A stretch of DNA of 6,756 nt from Micavibrio sp. UBA1672 (GCA_002320665.1 DCKO01000046.1:1151-7906); one strand, 5' to 3'. Shown: positions 1 through 6,756, numbered from the stretch's first letter. Numbers and translations: made by a program. The notes: generated by a model from the sequence alone, not told the origin.

Positions 1-1250
1 TTTTCACCAACAACAATCGCATCGTCGACCACAATTCCCAATGTTACGATGAAGGCGAACATGGAAACCATATTCAAAGAAAAGTCTGTGGCGGGTAAGA
101 TCAGAAATGCACCCATATAGGATATGGGGATGCCCATGGAAACCCAAAAGGCCAAGCGCAGATCAAGGAACATGGATAGGAATATAATAACAAGGACAAG
201 ACCGAATATACCGTTTTTTGCCAAGAGGTCTGCACGCTGGGCGAACATGACGGATTCATCTGTTACAATATCAAGGCGTAGATCACCATGAAGGTGCGGT
301 TCAAGTTCTTTGATTTTTGATTTAACGGCGTTTGATACATCAATAGGGGATTGGTCGCCAACTGTATAGACTTTCAGGCGAATAGAGGGCTTGCCGCGAT
401 AGGTGGAGTATACATTTTTATCTGCAAATGTTTCTTTAATCGTGGCGATATCACTTAAGGTAACGATATTGCCATCTGGTTGATTGATAACGGGAACATT
501 GCCAAAATCTATTGCGGTGTCGCGGCGTTCATCCATGCGCACGAGGATTTCCCCAGCATTACTTTTCAGCGAGCCACCACCAATTTCAATGGCGGTACGG
601 GAGACCAGAGTTGCTATATCGGGGAAGGTGAGATTATAGCGCCGCAGGTTTTCTTGCGAGATTTCAATATGGATTTCATAATCTCTTACGCCGGATAATT
701 CGACTGAGCCAATATGTTCATGTTGTTCCATATTTTCTAAAATGTATTCGGCGGCGCTGCGTAGAGCATTATCATCGGCTGTTCCATACAAGACGATATC
801 AATCAAATTTTCTCTACGGCTCGGGATGGTAACGGTTAGGTCCTCGGCATCTACCGGAAAGGTGGTGATTTGGTCCACGGCTGTTTTGACATCTTGTGCA
901 ATACGGATCATTTCATTTTCATCAATGACTTCCGCATTCACGTTTGCATATCCTTCGCTAGCCGTTGCTTTTATGTTTTCTAGGCCATCGACATCTCGCA
1001 AGGCATTTTCAATGGGTAGGACAATACTTTTTTCAACTTCTTCGGGGCTTGCGCCGGGATAGATCATGGTTACGGTAATCAGATCTAACTCAAACTCTGG
1101 AAAGACTTCTTTTTTGCTTTGGAGTAAAAAAAAGATACCGCCAAAGATAATCAAAACCATAAGTAAATTTGCGGCCACAGGATGTGCTGCCATCCACAAA
1201 ATGGGGCCGGGTTTTATGTTTTTGAGTTCTTCCGGATCAAAATGGCTCAT
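1..1250 (-). CDS. RND efflux transporter permease subunit, N-terminal 416 residues (3' end beyond window)
   Basis: Inner-membrane proton-driven pump of the AcrB/MexB (RND) superfamily. The reading frame is open from the ATG at 1250 to the left window edge, giving 416 of the usual roughly 1,030 residues. A short cytoplasmic N-terminus leads into TM1 at about residues 25-43. The porter-domain signature YPGASPEEVEKSIVLPIENA follows at 64-83, then the periplasmic PN1/PN2 region. TM2-TM4 begin near residue 347. The last visible residues are GIVVDDAIVVGE, in which D409 and D410 align with the proton-relay pair D407/D408 of AcrB. That pair fits HAE-type (organic substrate) pumps rather than the heavy-metal HME type. 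The start overlaps the adaptor stop by four bases (ATGA), indicating translational coupling, and a GGAAA stretch just upstream could serve as ribosome binding site. The family is certain. The substrate is not determinable, and the rest of the porter and funnel domains lies outside the window. Confidence 0.95.
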   Translation of the reverse strand, partial: MSHFDPEELKNIKPGPILWMAAHPVAANLLMVLIIFGGIFFLLQSKKEVFPEFELDLITVTMIYPGASPEEVEKSIVLPIENALRDVDGLENIKATASEGYANVNAEVIDENEMIRIAQDVKTAVDQITTFPVDAEDLTVTIPSRRENLIDIVLYGTADDNALRSAAEYILENMEQHEHIGSVELSGVRDYEIHIEISQENLRRYNLTFPDIATLVSRTAIEIGGGSLKSNAGEILVRMDERRDTAIDFGNVPVINQPDGNIVTLSDIATIKETFADKNVYSTYRGKPSIRLKVYTVGDQSPIDVSNAVKSKIKELEPHLHGDLRLDIVTDESVMFAQRADLLAKNGIFGLVLVIIFLSMFLDLRLAFWVSMGIPISYMGAFLILPATDFSLNMVSMFAFIVTLGIVVDDAIVVGE

Positions 1251-2467
1251 GGTGTTTCCAGCGTTTCAGGGCTGCTTGTTCTATTGGTTTCACCATTTGA
1301 TATGGTGAGTTTCATGCCATTTATCGGTACAGTAATGTTCGATGTTACAATATCATCATTATTATTAATGCCATCTGTCAGGCAGACATGTTCTTCGGTT
1401 TGAAAGCCAATCGAAACGGGCCTGATTTCAAGGGTGTCGTCTTTGTTGATCCATATTGTTTGTTTTGCTCGAAGCGCCGTGCGTGGTATTAATGTGCAGG
1501 ATATCTTATGTCCCCGTAAGGTAACATGCACGAAATCATTCAGGAGCAGAGCTTTATCAAGTTCGATTTTACCATTTTCTTTTAATGGGCCGGACAAGCT
1601 AACCAGAATTTCAGCCAGACGACTTTGTTCGTTAAGTGTGCCGATGATTTTGAATAAGTTTCCCTCGAACTTTCTGTTGTTATGCCGGTCCGTTATCAGT
1701 GCTGAAGAGCCTTTTTCTTCGCCATGCGGTAATTGCAGCCAGCGAAGCTCTTCGGAAGGGAGTGAGATTTCAATCCAGTATTCCTCTATGCCGCTTAAGG
1801 TCATAAGGGAAGTTTGTGTTGAAACGAAATCACCCAGATTAATATTACGTTTTGTAATTATGCCATCGAAAGGGGCTTTGACTTTTGTACGTTCCAGATT
1901 GACTAATGACAAATCCAGTGCGGCCATAGCTGCTGCCAGATCGGCTTTGGCCTGTGCCATTTGCGGTTTTCTAAGCGCTAGGTCAGAGTTTTTAAGCTTT
2001 TTACCAGTTGTTTGTTCCAAGATGCGCATTTCATCGCGGGCGATGGCTTGCTGACCTTTTTCCAAATCATATGCTGCTTGTGCTTGTGCCAGAGCAGCTT
2101 TTTTGCTCTGGACATCCAACTCGTAATCTTTGGGGTCAATCTCAAGGATGATTTGGTCTTTTTTAACAAAGCCACCGGGGACAAATTCCTGCGCAAGGGC
2201 AATGACTTTGCCAGATAGCTGGGGTTTTAGCTCTGTTTGTAAAGATGCCGTGACTTTCCCCATCGCTTCGACTGTGGCGGCGCGTTGGCCTTTTTTAAAG
2301 CGCGCGGTCTCAACAAGTGTGGGAAGGCGTTCAATATTATCTTTCTTTTCTGCTCTTGGCGGGTTTTTGATCAGGACAAAAGCAAGACCGCCAGCTATGG
2401 CAAAAATTACAATCACAATAAGGAGTTGTGCAAAGCCAGCTTCGGTTTTGTTTTTGATTTTGTCCAT
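1247..2467 (-). CDS. RND efflux periplasmic adaptor (membrane-fusion protein, HlyD/AcrA type)
   Basis: Adaptor that bridges the RND pump and the outer-membrane channel across the periplasm; 406 residues, a normal length for the family. A single uncleaved-looking membrane anchor lies at about residues 13-33, with no lipobox. The lipoyl half-motifs are at about 80-113 (LSGKVIALAQEFVPGGFVKK, then EIDPKDYEL) and 193-222 (KVKAPFDGIITKRNINLGDF). They flank an Ala/Gln/Lys-rich alpha-helical hairpin at about 115-190. A beta-barrel (about 228-315) and a membrane-proximal domain (about 320-388) follow, then a short polar tail. The start codon shares its A with the stop of the outer-membrane factor gene (TAATG). 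GGAG at 2479-2482 lies 11 bases upstream as a plausible ribosome binding site. The stop overlaps the RND start by four bases. Gene order and overlaps argue that the adaptor is made in stoichiometry with both partners. The role is secure and the transported compound unknown. Confidence 0.95.
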   Translation of the reverse strand: MDKIKNKTEAGFAQLLIVIVIFAIAGGLAFVLIKNPPRAEKKDNIERLPTLVETARFKKGQRAATVEAMGKVTASLQTELKPQLSGKVIALAQEFVPGGFVKKDQIILEIDPKDYELDVQSKKAALAQAQAAYDLEKGQQAIARDEMRILEQTTGKKLKNSDLALRKPQMAQAKADLAAAMAALDLSLVNLERTKVKAPFDGIITKRNINLGDFVSTQTSLMTLSGIEEYWIEISLPSEELRWLQLPHGEEKGSSALITDRHNNRKFEGNLFKIIGTLNEQSRLAEILVSLSGPLKENGKIELDKALLLNDFVHVTLRGHKISCTLIPRTALRAKQTIWINKDDTLEIRPVSIGFQTEEHVCLTDGINNNDDIVTSNITVPINGMKLTISNGETNRTSSPETLETP

Positions 2468-3921
2468 TATTCAACCATCTCCGTTGTACTCATATCTTCA
2501 TTATTCTCTGCATTCCTTAGAGCATGGTCGACCCATAGATTGCCGCTTAAGGCGCGGTAGAGAGCAACACGTTCCAATGCAAGCGTGCGGCGGGTTCGCA
2601 CAAGTTGTAGTTCCAAGCTTTGGACATTTGATATGGCATTGAGGACATTAATATAGCTTTGGCGACCATTTGCATAGCTTATTTGTGCTTGTTCCAGTGT
2701 TTTCTGGCTGGCCTCTAATTGGCGCCTTATGGCCTTTTCTTTTTGGTCGAGGAATGTATTGCGACTAAGTGAATCTTCAACTTCTTGCACAGCTTCCAAG
2801 ACGGTGCCTTTATAGGCTTGGAAGCGTTCATCCGTAATTGCTTCTTGTCGTCTTTGTTCAGCTTTGCGCGCGCCTCCATCAAAGACTGGCGCTACTATGT
2901 TGGCCGCTAAATCAAGAAGCCATGTATTAAACAGGCTATCCAAGGCAGCGGCGCTGGTGCTGTATGCTGCACTCAAATCAAAACTAGGCAGGCGATTGGC
3001 CCATGCGGCTTGCGTGGCCCATTGTGCTGATTTCATACGGAGCCAAGCGGCATTTATATCCGGTCTGTTTTCCAGTAACTGCGAAGGCAGGCCATGATCC
3101 GGCAAAGGTAAAGGGGCTGGCAATTTTGAGATTTCTATCTCGATGTCTTTGGTTGGAAGTTTGCCGGCGAGCACTGCTAAACGATGCATGGCTTGGTCTT
3201 GGTCAGACAGGATATCCGGCAGGGTTGCTTCGGCTCTGGCGACGGTTTCATCTTGTTGTAGGTAATCAAGCAAGCTGGCATTGCCCATTTCGTAGCGTTT
3301 TTTTTGTAGTTCCATAACCTTTTTGTTTAGGTCAATTTGTTTGCGCGTGATGATTTCTTCTTCGCTCAAAGATAACAGCGTTAACCATGTCTCAACGATT
3401 GATGCGCTTAAGGTTATGGCGGCGGCCCTTAGGTCATCGGCACTGGCTTGGGTTTCCAGCAGATCTGATTTGTGGTTTGCTCTGTTTTTGCCCCATAAAT
3501 CCAGTTCATAGCCTGCTGCGCCTATAAGTGCAAAAGAGGATGGTTGTCTGTTATCGCCATTTTGTGTACTGCGTTCGCCGGAAATGGTTAAATTGGGTAG
3601 TAGATCAGCGCGAGAGATATTTGCAATGGCTGCTGCTTGTTCCAGTCGTGCACGGGTCTGATTGATATTAGGGTTCTCCTGAAAGGCATTTTCAATAAGG
3701 GTGTTTAAAGTCGCATTATTATATATCGTCCACCAAGGTTTGCTCGCGGGGAGAGGTGGCTCTTGTTTTTGTGCTTCTTGCAAAGGCTTATAAGAGGCTG
3801 GTGGTGTGAATTTTTCTTCTCCAAGATTGAAATCAAATTCGGGCGGCGCTGTGTAGGCACAGGCATTTAATGTGCTTATAGATATAAGTAATATTGCTTT
3901 TTTATAAAGGCTCAAGCTCAT
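2467..3921 (-). CDS. Efflux outer-membrane factor lipoprotein (OprM/NodT/CusC family)
   Basis: Outer-membrane TolC-like channel of the tripartite pump; 484 residues from the chosen ATG, typical for OprM-type proteins. The N-terminus has basic residues (YKK), a hydrophobic stretch and the lipobox LNAC, with the acylated cysteine at residue 21, so it should be a lipoprotein exported by Sec and processed by signal peptidase II. Two OEP repeats follow. Family landmarks are YELDLWGKNR (138-147), LLENRPDI (282-289), APVFDGGARKAE (344-355) and ALYRALSGNLW near the C-terminus (453-463). The frame extends upstream to a TTG at 3942, which would add seven residues (MVCICEH), but that lengthens the n-region for no benefit and has no ribosome binding site. 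I prefer the ATG at 3921, although its own upstream signal (GTGAG) is weak and close. First gene of the efflux operon, so its promoter should lie in the AT-rich region to its right. Confidence 0.93.
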   Translation of the reverse strand: MSLSLYKKAILLISISTLNACAYTAPPEFDFNLGEEKFTPPASYKPLQEAQKQEPPLPASKPWWTIYNNATLNTLIENAFQENPNINQTRARLEQAAAIANISRADLLPNLTISGERSTQNGDNRQPSSFALIGAAGYELDLWGKNRANHKSDLLETQASADDLRAAAITLSASIVETWLTLLSLSEEEIITRKQIDLNKKVMELQKKRYEMGNASLLDYLQQDETVARAEATLPDILSDQDQAMHRLAVLAGKLPTKDIEIEISKLPAPLPLPDHGLPSQLLENRPDINAAWLRMKSAQWATQAAWANRLPSFDLSAAYSTSAAALDSLFNTWLLDLAANIVAPVFDGGARKAEQRRQEAITDERFQAYKGTVLEAVQEVEDSLSRNTFLDQKEKAIRRQLEASQKTLEQAQISYANGRQSYINVLNAISNVQSLELQLVRTRRTLALERVALYRALSGNLWVDHALRNAENNEDMSTTEMVE

Positions 3922-3935
3922 ATGCTCACATATGC
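3919..3935. repeat. Direct repeat CATATGC-TCA-CATATGC over the efflux operon start
   Basis: Two copies of CATATGC (3919-3925 and 3929-3935) separated by TCA, so with a 10-bp period, about one helical turn. The first copy contains the proposed start codon of the outer-membrane factor gene on the minus strand. The position and spacing would suit a protein-binding site that blocks initiation, but a seven-base repeat can arise by chance. No regulator gene is visible in the window. Confidence 0.4.
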
Positions 3936-4123
3936 AGACCAAGGGGCTGCGTTTCTTTTTTTTGCGAAATGGAGTGAGTTATTCATAGCTTATTTTTTTT
4001 CTTAAAAAAAGCCTTTAACTTTCTGAATTGCATTGTTTTTGATTGCTGTTAATTTCTACTCAGAATTATTTTTCTATAAAAAAAACTGATGACATGTGAG
4101 GTTCTGCTGGATATGCTTTGCAT
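3922..4123. promoter_or_regulatory. Divergent intergenic region between efflux operon and sugar phosphorylase gene
   Basis: About 200 bp with no coding potential, strongly AT-rich, including runs TTTTTTTT (3993-4000) and AAAAAAA (4004-4010). It must hold the promoters of the minus-strand efflux operon and the plus-strand phosphorylase gene, because both begin at its edges. No pair of hexamers stands out as a strong sigma-70 promoter. On the plus strand the best partial candidates are TTGCTG (4043-4048) with ATTATT (4065-4070, 16-bp spacer), or a lone TATAAA at 4075-4080. I could not pick a convincing minus-strand promoter. No riboswitch or small ORF with a good start was seen. Confidence 0.6.
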
Positions 4124-4125
4124 AT
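4111..4125. repeat. Inverted repeat ATATGC-TTT-GCATAT at the phosphorylase start
   Basis: A perfect 6-bp inverted repeat with a 3-base spacer. Its right arm overlaps the proposed ATG of the phosphorylase gene at 4124. The same hexamer occurs twice at the opposite edge of this intergenic region. It could be an operator or a small mRNA hairpin hiding the start codon. The evidence is the sequence pattern only. Confidence 0.4.
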
Positions 4126-5884
4126 GAACGGTTTACTAGAGCAAAAATTATATTCTCATCTTAATTTTCTTTATCCTGACCATGATACTGAGCAATTAGC
4201 AGGGCGCATCATAAAAGCTTTTTGGCCGGGTAGTGGTCGTCCCAAAAAAGAGCCATCAAAGCCAAGTTATGATTTTTGGTCTGAATGCGACAGTATGGTT
4301 ATTACTTATGGGGATTCCATTTTAGACCCTAAGAAAAAAGCTCATCCTTTGATGATATTGGATGAGTTCTTGAATAAATATCTGGAAGGTACGATTAACT
4401 GGGTTCATGTCTTACCGTTTTTTCCTTACAGCTCTGATGATGGTTTTGCCGTAAAAGATTATATGGTTGTGCGCGAAGATCTGGGTGATTGGAATGATAT
4501 TGCTAAATTAGGTAAAGATTTTAGTGTGATGGCTGATTTGGTTATCAATCACGTTTCCGCGCAGAGCGAATGGTTTACGCATTTTAAAACTGGCAAAAAA
4601 CCTGAAACAGATTACTTCGTTACTGCTAGTTTGTCGGATGATTTATCCGGTGTTGTAAGACCTCGGCCTAGCGATTTGCTGTGTCCTGTGGAGACTGTTG
4701 ACGGGATTAAACATGTCTGGTGTACGTTTGGTCATGATCAGGTTGATTTGAATTTTAAAAACCCTGATGTGCTGATCGAAATGATCAAGATTATGCGTCA
4801 TTATATTAATAATAATGTTCGGGTTTTTCGTCTGGATGCTGTTGGATTCTTATGGAAGATCATTGGAACATCCTGCATAAATTTACCGCAAACCCACGAG
4901 ATCATCAGGTTATTACGTACCTTGGTGGATTTTGATAAACGCGATATTGTTTTGATTACCGAAACGAATTTACCGAATAATGAAAACCTCAGTTATTTCG
5001 GGAATAAGAACGAAGCGCACGTTATATATAACTTCAGCTTTCCTCCTCTCATTACGCATGCTTTGTTATCCGGTCAAGCGCGCTATTTGCGGCGCTGGAT
5101 GATGACTATGCCGCCTGCGCAAATAGGAACAACATATCTGAACTTTACGGCTTCTCATGACGGGATTGGCCTAAGGCCTGCAGAAGGTTTATTGCCAGAA
5201 GAAGAAATTAATAAAATGATTGGTACTATTCAGGGCTTTGGCGGGGAAGTCTCTATGCGTAAGGGACGGGATGGGCAGCTTAAGCCCTATGAGATTAATG
5301 TGTCTTTATTTGATGCCATGAAGGGTACGTTTACAGGCAAAGACCGATCTCAGGAACGGCGTTTTCTTGCCTCGCAAACGATTATGATGGCGCTAGAGGG
5401 GATTCCGGCCTTTTACATTCATAGTCTTTTTGCGACACATAATGACTATGAGAAGTTCGATGAAACCGGACAGAAACGTTCTATTAACCGTCATCAATGG
5501 GATAGTGATGAGCTTAAAGGGTATTTGAAGGCCGAGGATAATGTACATTACAGAGTGTTTGAAGAGATCAAGCGGTTGCTAAAGATCAGGGTGAAGCAAC
5601 CTGCCTTTCATCCTAATGCAACGCAGTTTACTCTTCATCTTGGGGCAGGGCTGTTCGGGTTTTGGCGCGAGAGTGTTGATCGGCAGCAAAGTATTTTCTG
5701 TATTACGAATTTAACCAAAAAGACCAAAAAGCTGCCACTCTATGAAATTAATGTTTATGGCGGGCAGTGTTGGGTAGACCTGATTTCAGGTCACGAATAT
5801 TGTAACAATGAGGATATCGTCGACCTCAAGCCTTATCAAAGCGTCTGGATTACAAATACCATATCTTCTGTTGGTGATGATTAA
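4124..5884 (+). CDS. GH13 subfamily 18 sugar phosphorylase, probably glucosylglycerate phosphorylase (sucrose phosphorylase-like)
   Basis: Retaining alpha-glucoside phosphorylase: alpha-glucoside + phosphate gives alpha-glucose 1-phosphate plus the released acceptor. No signal peptide, so cytosolic; 586 residues, with a full TIM barrel and C-terminal beta domain. Visible landmarks: LPFFPYSSDDGFAVKDY (97-113), region I DLVINH (138-143), FRLDAVGF with nucleophile D238, LITETN with acid/base E280, and SHDGIG with transition-state stabiliser D346. YEINVSLFDAM (389-399) corresponds to the acceptor/phosphate loop of this subfamily. Subfamily 18 contains sucrose, sucrose 6'-phosphate and glucosylglycerate phosphorylases. 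The adjacent glucosyl-3-phosphoglycerate synthase gene makes glucosylglycerate the likeliest substrate, but this is inference. The frame opens at a TTG at 4118; I chose the ATG at 4124. No good ribosome binding site precedes it: TGTGAGG at 4096-4102 is about 21 bases away. Ends two bases before the stop of the convergent gene. Confidence 0.9.
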   Translation: MNGLLEQKLYSHLNFLYPDHDTEQLAGRIIKAFWPGSGRPKKEPSKPSYDFWSECDSMVITYGDSILDPKKKAHPLMILDEFLNKYLEGTINWVHVLPFFPYSSDDGFAVKDYMVVREDLGDWNDIAKLGKDFSVMADLVINHVSAQSEWFTHFKTGKKPETDYFVTASLSDDLSGVVRPRPSDLLCPVETVDGIKHVWCTFGHDQVDLNFKNPDVLIEMIKIMRHYINNNVRVFRLDAVGFLWKIIGTSCINLPQTHEIIRLLRTLVDFDKRDIVLITETNLPNNENLSYFGNKNEAHVIYNFSFPPLITHALLSGQARYLRRWMMTMPPAQIGTTYLNFTASHDGIGLRPAEGLLPEEEINKMIGTIQGFGGEVSMRKGRDGQLKPYEINVSLFDAMKGTFTGKDRSQERRFLASQTIMMALEGIPAFYIHSLFATHNDYEKFDETGQKRSINRHQWDSDELKGYLKAEDNVHYRVFEEIKRLLKIRVKQPAFHPNATQFTLHLGAGLFGFWRESVDRQQSIFCITNLTKKTKKLPLYEINVYGGQCWVDLISGHEYCNNEDIVDLKPYQSVWITNTISSVGDD

Positions 5885-5896
5885 TTCTAATCATCA
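5875..5896. repeat. 9-bp inverted repeat spanning both convergent stop codons
   Basis: TGATGATTA (5875-5883) and TAATCATCA (5888-5896) are perfect reverse complements around the 4-base loop ATTC. The arms encode the terminal Asp-Asp of each protein plus most or all of its stop codon. The stem is AT-rich and no T-run follows on either strand, so a standard intrinsic terminator is unlikely. It may still be the only structure separating the two convergent transcripts. The symmetry itself is directly visible; any function is conjecture. Confidence 0.55.
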
Positions 5897-6756
5897 ATGT
5901 TATCAAGCTCGACAGCTTCGGTCAGGCGCTCTAGAATATTGGGTATAGCATGAGAGATGCGGCCCCAGCGCGGGATAAATGGTGCTTTGTGCGGGTTGTT
6001 CAAGAATGCATCGCCTGCATCCATAATGTTGGCGGCAAAAAGCTCGACTGTTTTTTCTTCTTTATGTAGGTCAATACTTAATCCGTTCATAACGGCATCA
6101 TCGTGATACATTTCGACCATATCAAGTGCCATGCGGAAGTAGGTGGCCTTAATAGTGCGGAATTTTTCCATTGAGAAGACTTCTCCATCCGTTGCCATTT
6201 TTCTGAAGATTGACTTGGTGATATCAATGCTCATTTTGGATAGGCCCTTTGCCTGATCATCATGGGATACATCCTGATGTTTATGGTCATAATTATCAGC
6301 TAGATCAACTTGGCAGATAGCGCGAGGCGAATAATTCCTGTAAATCTCGGAGAGCATACCGATTTCAAGACCCCAATCAGAAGGGATTCTCAAATTCGGG
6401 ATTGTGTTAATATGCATCGCAAATTCACCGGATAGCGGATAACGGAAGCTGCGCAAGAAATCCAGATATTCATTTAATCCGTATATTTGTCTTAGGGCAT
6501 TCAATAGTGGCTGTAATAAAAGGCGTGTAACACGACCATTCATCTTGTTATCGGCTATGCGCGGGTAATAGCCCTTGGAAAATGTATAGGAAAAATTCGG
6601 GTTGGCTACGGGATAGAATAATCGGGCTGGAATATAGCGATCATAGGTTAATATGTCGCAATCATGCAGGCCGACAATTTCGCTTAAGCCTGTGCCCAGT
6701 GTGTAGCCCATACAATACCAGACATTGCGGCCTTTACCGGGTTCCGTTGGGGCGAG
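5887..6756 (-). CDS. gpgS: Glucosyl-3-phosphoglycerate synthase-like glycosyltransferase (GT81), C-terminal 289 residues
   Basis: Nucleotide-sugar glycosyltransferase with a GT-A fold. In the GpgS family it transfers glucose from an NDP-glucose to 3-phosphoglycerate, the first step toward glucosylglycerate, a compatible solute. The frame is open to the right window edge, so the N-terminus (probably about 100 residues of the Rossmann-like donor domain) is missing. An ATG at 6711 lies inside conserved sequence and is not the start: PGKGRNVW precedes it. Visible motifs, counted from the edge: PGKGRNVW (6-13), the DxD-type metal site HDCD (31-34), SGEFAM (109-114), SDWGLEIG (126-133) and YDHKHQ (156-161). 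One of the histidines in YDHKHQ should complete the metal site, as known for mycobacterial GpgS. The C-terminus is helical and acidic, ending IDD. Convergent with the phosphorylase gene, two bases apart. A mannosyl-3-phosphoglycerate synthase activity cannot be excluded. Confidence 0.82.
   Translation of the reverse strand, partial: LAPTEPGKGRNVWYCMGYTLGTGLSEIVGLHDCDILTYDRYIPARLFYPVANPNFSYTFSKGYYPRIADNKMNGRVTRLLLQPLLNALRQIYGLNEYLDFLRSFRYPLSGEFAMHINTIPNLRIPSDWGLEIGMLSEIYRNYSPRAICQVDLADNYDHKHQDVSHDDQAKGLSKMSIDITKSIFRKMATDGEVFSMEKFRTIKATYFRMALDMVEMYHDDAVMNGLSIDLHKEEKTVELFAANIMDAGDAFLNNPHKAPFIPRWGRISHAIPNILERLTEAVELDNIDD

Noticed and set aside
742..1062. Plus-strand open frame of 106 codons
   Set aside because: Antisense to the RND gene, which is continuously open and carries clear RND signatures here. 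Ser/Thr-rich shadow translation.
1434..2054. Plus-strand open frame of 206 codons
   Set aside because: Lies entirely antisense to the adaptor gene, whose lipoyl and hairpin motifs are unmistakable. Its translation is Ser/Arg-rich with no recognisable domain and has no upstream signal.
2130..2642. Plus-strand open frame of 170 codons across the adaptor/outer-membrane gene junction
   Set aside because: Antisense to two well-supported genes, with low-complexity composition and no family resemblance. A shadow frame.
3988..4012. AT-rich imperfect hairpin GCTTATTTTTTTTCTTAAAAAAAGC as a terminator
   Set aside because: Only two GC pairs, one mismatch, and it sits between divergent starts where no transcript should end. 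More likely an A/T tract of promoter DNA.
4113..4127. Short upstream ORF (ATG CTT TGC ATA TGA) overlapping the phosphorylase start
   Set aside because: Only four codons, out of frame and without a ribosome binding site. Probably a by-product of the ATATGC inverted repeat, although a leader role cannot be excluded.
6709..6711. ATG as the start of the glycosyltransferase gene
   Set aside because: The frame continues upstream to the window edge, and PGKGRNVW, a conserved family motif, lies before this ATG. The true start is outside the window.

Overview
The window reads as chromosomal DNA of a Gram-negative bacterium, most likely a proteobacterium of moderate to low GC. An outer-membrane efflux lipoprotein, a periplasmic adaptor and an RND permease require a double membrane. 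The closest protein style I recognise is that of marine or environmental Proteobacteria, but the sequence alone does not fix the genus. I see no RNA genes, insertion sequences, CRISPR arrays or phage genes.

Left part (1-3921, all minus strand): a tightly coupled three-gene tripartite efflux operon, transcribed right to left. The order is outer-membrane factor (2467-3921), membrane-fusion adaptor (1247-2467) and RND inner-membrane transporter (1-1250, running off the left edge). The OMF and adaptor genes share one base (TAATG). The adaptor and RND genes share four bases (ATGA). The three products should form one envelope-spanning proton-driven pump. Its aspartate pair in TM4 is of the organic-substrate (HAE-like) type, and its substrate cannot be read from the sequence.

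Middle (3922-4123): a roughly 200-bp AT-rich divergent intergenic region that must hold the promoters for both directions. The hexamer GCATAT occurs four times, clustered at the two outer edges directly over the two start codons. This may be a shared regulatory element or chance.

Right part (4124-6756): a complete GH13 subfamily 18 sugar phosphorylase (plus strand), convergent with a partial GT81-type glucosyl-3-phosphoglycerate synthase (minus strand, N-terminus beyond the right edge). The pairing suggests glucosylglycerate metabolism. The synthase would make glucosyl-3-phosphoglycerate, a phosphatase not visible here would give the compatible solute glucosylglycerate, and the phosphorylase would release it as glucose 1-phosphate and glycerate. 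The two genes end only two bases apart, and a 9-bp perfect inverted repeat spans both stop codons.

All of these are recognisable families. The points most worth a second look are the phosphorylase's true substrate, the synthesis/breakdown pair arranged tail to tail, and the repeated GCATAT motif.
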